Origin: Blastococcus sp. URHD0036
GTDB lineage: Bacteria; Actinomycetota; Actinomycetes; Mycobacteriales; Geodermatophilaceae
Assembly (NCBI RefSeq): GCF_000701365.1
Contig: NZ_JNIK01000017.1
Coordinates: 248,001 to 312,000, forward strand
DNA: 64,000 nt
Direction: 5' to 3'
Below the pieces are notes generated by a model. It had not been told where the DNA came from. It ran no database searches and worked only from the letters and a program-made list of their open reading frames with translations. A program made the translations under genes and the position numbers. Below, one piece after another: positions 63,101 through 64,000 of the stretch. Numbering within the stretch: position 1 is the stretch's first letter; each line of letters begins with the position of its first letter.

Positions 63101-64000
63101 TCAGGACTCGAACGCGTTGTCGATGTACTGGTCGACGTTGTCCGCGGTCACGACGGGGGCGTTGAGGACGACGGTGCGCGGCACCTCGACCTCGACCAGG
63201 TCCGACATCGCCTTGTCCTGCGCGATGAGGCGGGCCAGGCGGATGCCGTCGGCGGCCTGGGTGTGCGGGTAGATGACCGTGGCCTCCAGCACCGACTCCC
63301 CGGACTGGATCTCCCGCATGGCGTTGGCCGAGCCGGCGCCGCCGACCATGAAGAACTCGTCGCGGCCGGCGTTCTGGATCGCGGCGAGGACGCCGACACC
63401 CTGGTCGTCGTCGTGGTTCCAGATCGCGTCGATCTGCGGTGCGGCCTGCAGCAGGTTGGAGGTGACCTCCTCGCCGGACTCGACCGTGAACTCGGCCGCG
63501 ACGCGGTTGCTCACCTCGAGCCCGCAGTCGCTCAGCGCGTCGGCGAAGCCCTGGCTGCGGTCCTGGGTCAGCGGGAGGGAGTCGATGCCGGCGATCTCGG
63601 CGACCACCGCGTCGGGCTGGTCACCCAGCCGCGAGCAGATGTAGGTGCCGGCGGAGACGCCCATGCCGTAGTTGTCGCCGAGGACCGTCGCGCGGGCGGC
63701 GAACGGGCTGTCGAACTCGCGGTCGATGTTGATGACCGTGATGCCGGCCTCCATCGCCTCGAGCGCGACCGGCGTCAGGGCGGCGCCGTCGAAGGGCAGC
63801 AGCACGATCGCGTCGACGCCGTCGTTGATGAATGTCTCGACCTGGCTGATCTGGGCGGCCACGTCGTTGGTGCCCTCGGCGACCACCAGCTCGACGTCGT
63901 CGTAGTTGTCGGCCTCGGCCCGTGCGGCCTCGGTGATGCCGGCCATCCAGCCGTGGTCGGCGGCGGGTGCGGAGAACCCGATGGTGACGGTCTCGCCGGT
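63101..64000 (-). CDS. Sugar ABC transporter substrate-binding protein, C-terminal part (cut by window end)
   Basis: Periplasmic-binding-protein type 1 of the ribose/inositol/multi-sugar group (Peripla_BP_4). Within the window are about 299 residues: GFSAPAADHGWMAGITEAAR at the cut end, VETFINDGVDAIVLLPFDGA near residue 60, NIDREFDSPFAARATVLGDN near residue 91, and IDAIWNHDDDQGVGVLAAIQ near residue 185. The order is that of a full mature domain, lacking only the signal sequence and a few residues upstream. The protein ends in VDQYIDNAFES. Permease and ATPase genes presumably lie beyond base 64000, upstream in the operon. A strong hairpin follows the stop. Confidence 0.88.
   Translation of the reverse strand, partial: TGETVTIGFSAPAADHGWMAGITEAARAEADNYDDVELVVAEGTNDVAAQISQVETFINDGVDAIVLLPFDGAALTPVALEAMEAGITVINIDREFDSPFAARATVLGDNYGMGVSAGTYICSRLGDQPDAVVAEIAGIDSLPLTQDRSQGFADALSDCGLEVSNRVAAEFTVESGEEVTSNLLQAAPQIDAIWNHDDDQGVGVLAAIQNAGRDEFFMVGGAGSANAMREIQSGESVLEATVIYPHTQAADGIRLARLIAQDKAMSDLVEVEVPRTVVLNAPVVTADNVDQYIDNAFES

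Overview
The window is chromosomal DNA of a very GC-rich actinobacterium. Evidence: third codon positions are almost always G or C, GTG and TTG starts are frequent, GTGA/ATGA gene overlaps are common, and it encodes mycobacterial-type FadE/FadD enzymes, a DUF222-HNH (13E12-like) protein, an EmbR-like regulator and a mycofactocin-type dehydrogenase. Gene content and style fit Geodermatophilaceae (Blastococcus, Geodermatophilus, Modestobacter), but that placement is inference. I see no rRNA, tRNA, CRISPR array, prophage or insertion sequence. I list 62 protein genes, two of them cut by the window ends, plus terminators, palindromes and a few regulatory sites.

Layout. 1-9.1 kb: N-terminal part of an acyl-CoA dehydrogenase, a Na+/H+ antiporter, a DUF4407 membrane protein, a 2-oxoglutarate/Fe(II) dioxygenase, an F420-type luciferase-like oxidoreductase divergent from a zinc alcohol dehydrogenase, an enoyl-CoA hydratase, a GDSL lipoprotein and a TIGR03086-type protein. 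9.2-12.4 kb: an unknown gene, then a tight three-gene operon (a small protein whose seven lysines all sit in K-G motifs, a membrane-anchored Cys-containing protein and a carboxylate-amine ligase-like enzyme). 12.3-19.4 kb: FadD-like ligase, DUF1810, a glutathionyl-hydroquinone-reductase-like enzyme, a secreted protein built of Pro-Val-Val repeats, a small-molecule kinase and a tandem ABM-fold protein. 19.5-25 kb: a coupled two-subunit acyl-CoA dehydrogenase, then an RsbQ/RsbP-like energy-stress module. 25-31.4 kb: hemerythrin-like protein, a 44-residue zinc ribbon, a secreted Asp-rich repeat protein, an EmbR-like SARP-FHA regulator, an alpha/beta hydrolase and a HelD/HelR-type RNA polymerase recycling ATPase.

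31.5-45 kb: membrane protein, a NarL-type two-component system, a CYP152 (OleT-like) P450 divergent from the HNH gene with an SOS-box-like site, SnoaL/LysR pair, twin DUF1206 proteins, FabG and thiolase, and a STAS protein. 45-57 kb: two small proteins, a 997-residue sacsin-type ATPase, PPK2, a mycofactocin-type SDR, and a TetR gene divergent from an ALDH-GMC oxidoreductase operon, then an MFS transporter and a GlxA-type regulator. 57-64 kb: DEAD-box helicase, DoxX-like protein, a cupredoxin lipoprotein with a membrane partner, and a sugar module (isomerase, Gfo/Idh/MocA dehydrogenase, ABC binding protein running off the end).

Themes: lipid and acyl-CoA breakdown (three FadE genes, FadD, hydratase, FabG, thiolase, CYP152), alcohol and aldehyde oxidation, and stress signalling (RsbQP, STAS, HelR, SOS-linked HNH, PPK2). 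Several gene junctions carry long near-perfect palindromes; most look like terminators, but two share a core sequence and one of those lies between divergent genes. The best candidate for an undescribed system is the 10.1-12.4 kb amidoligase-like operon.
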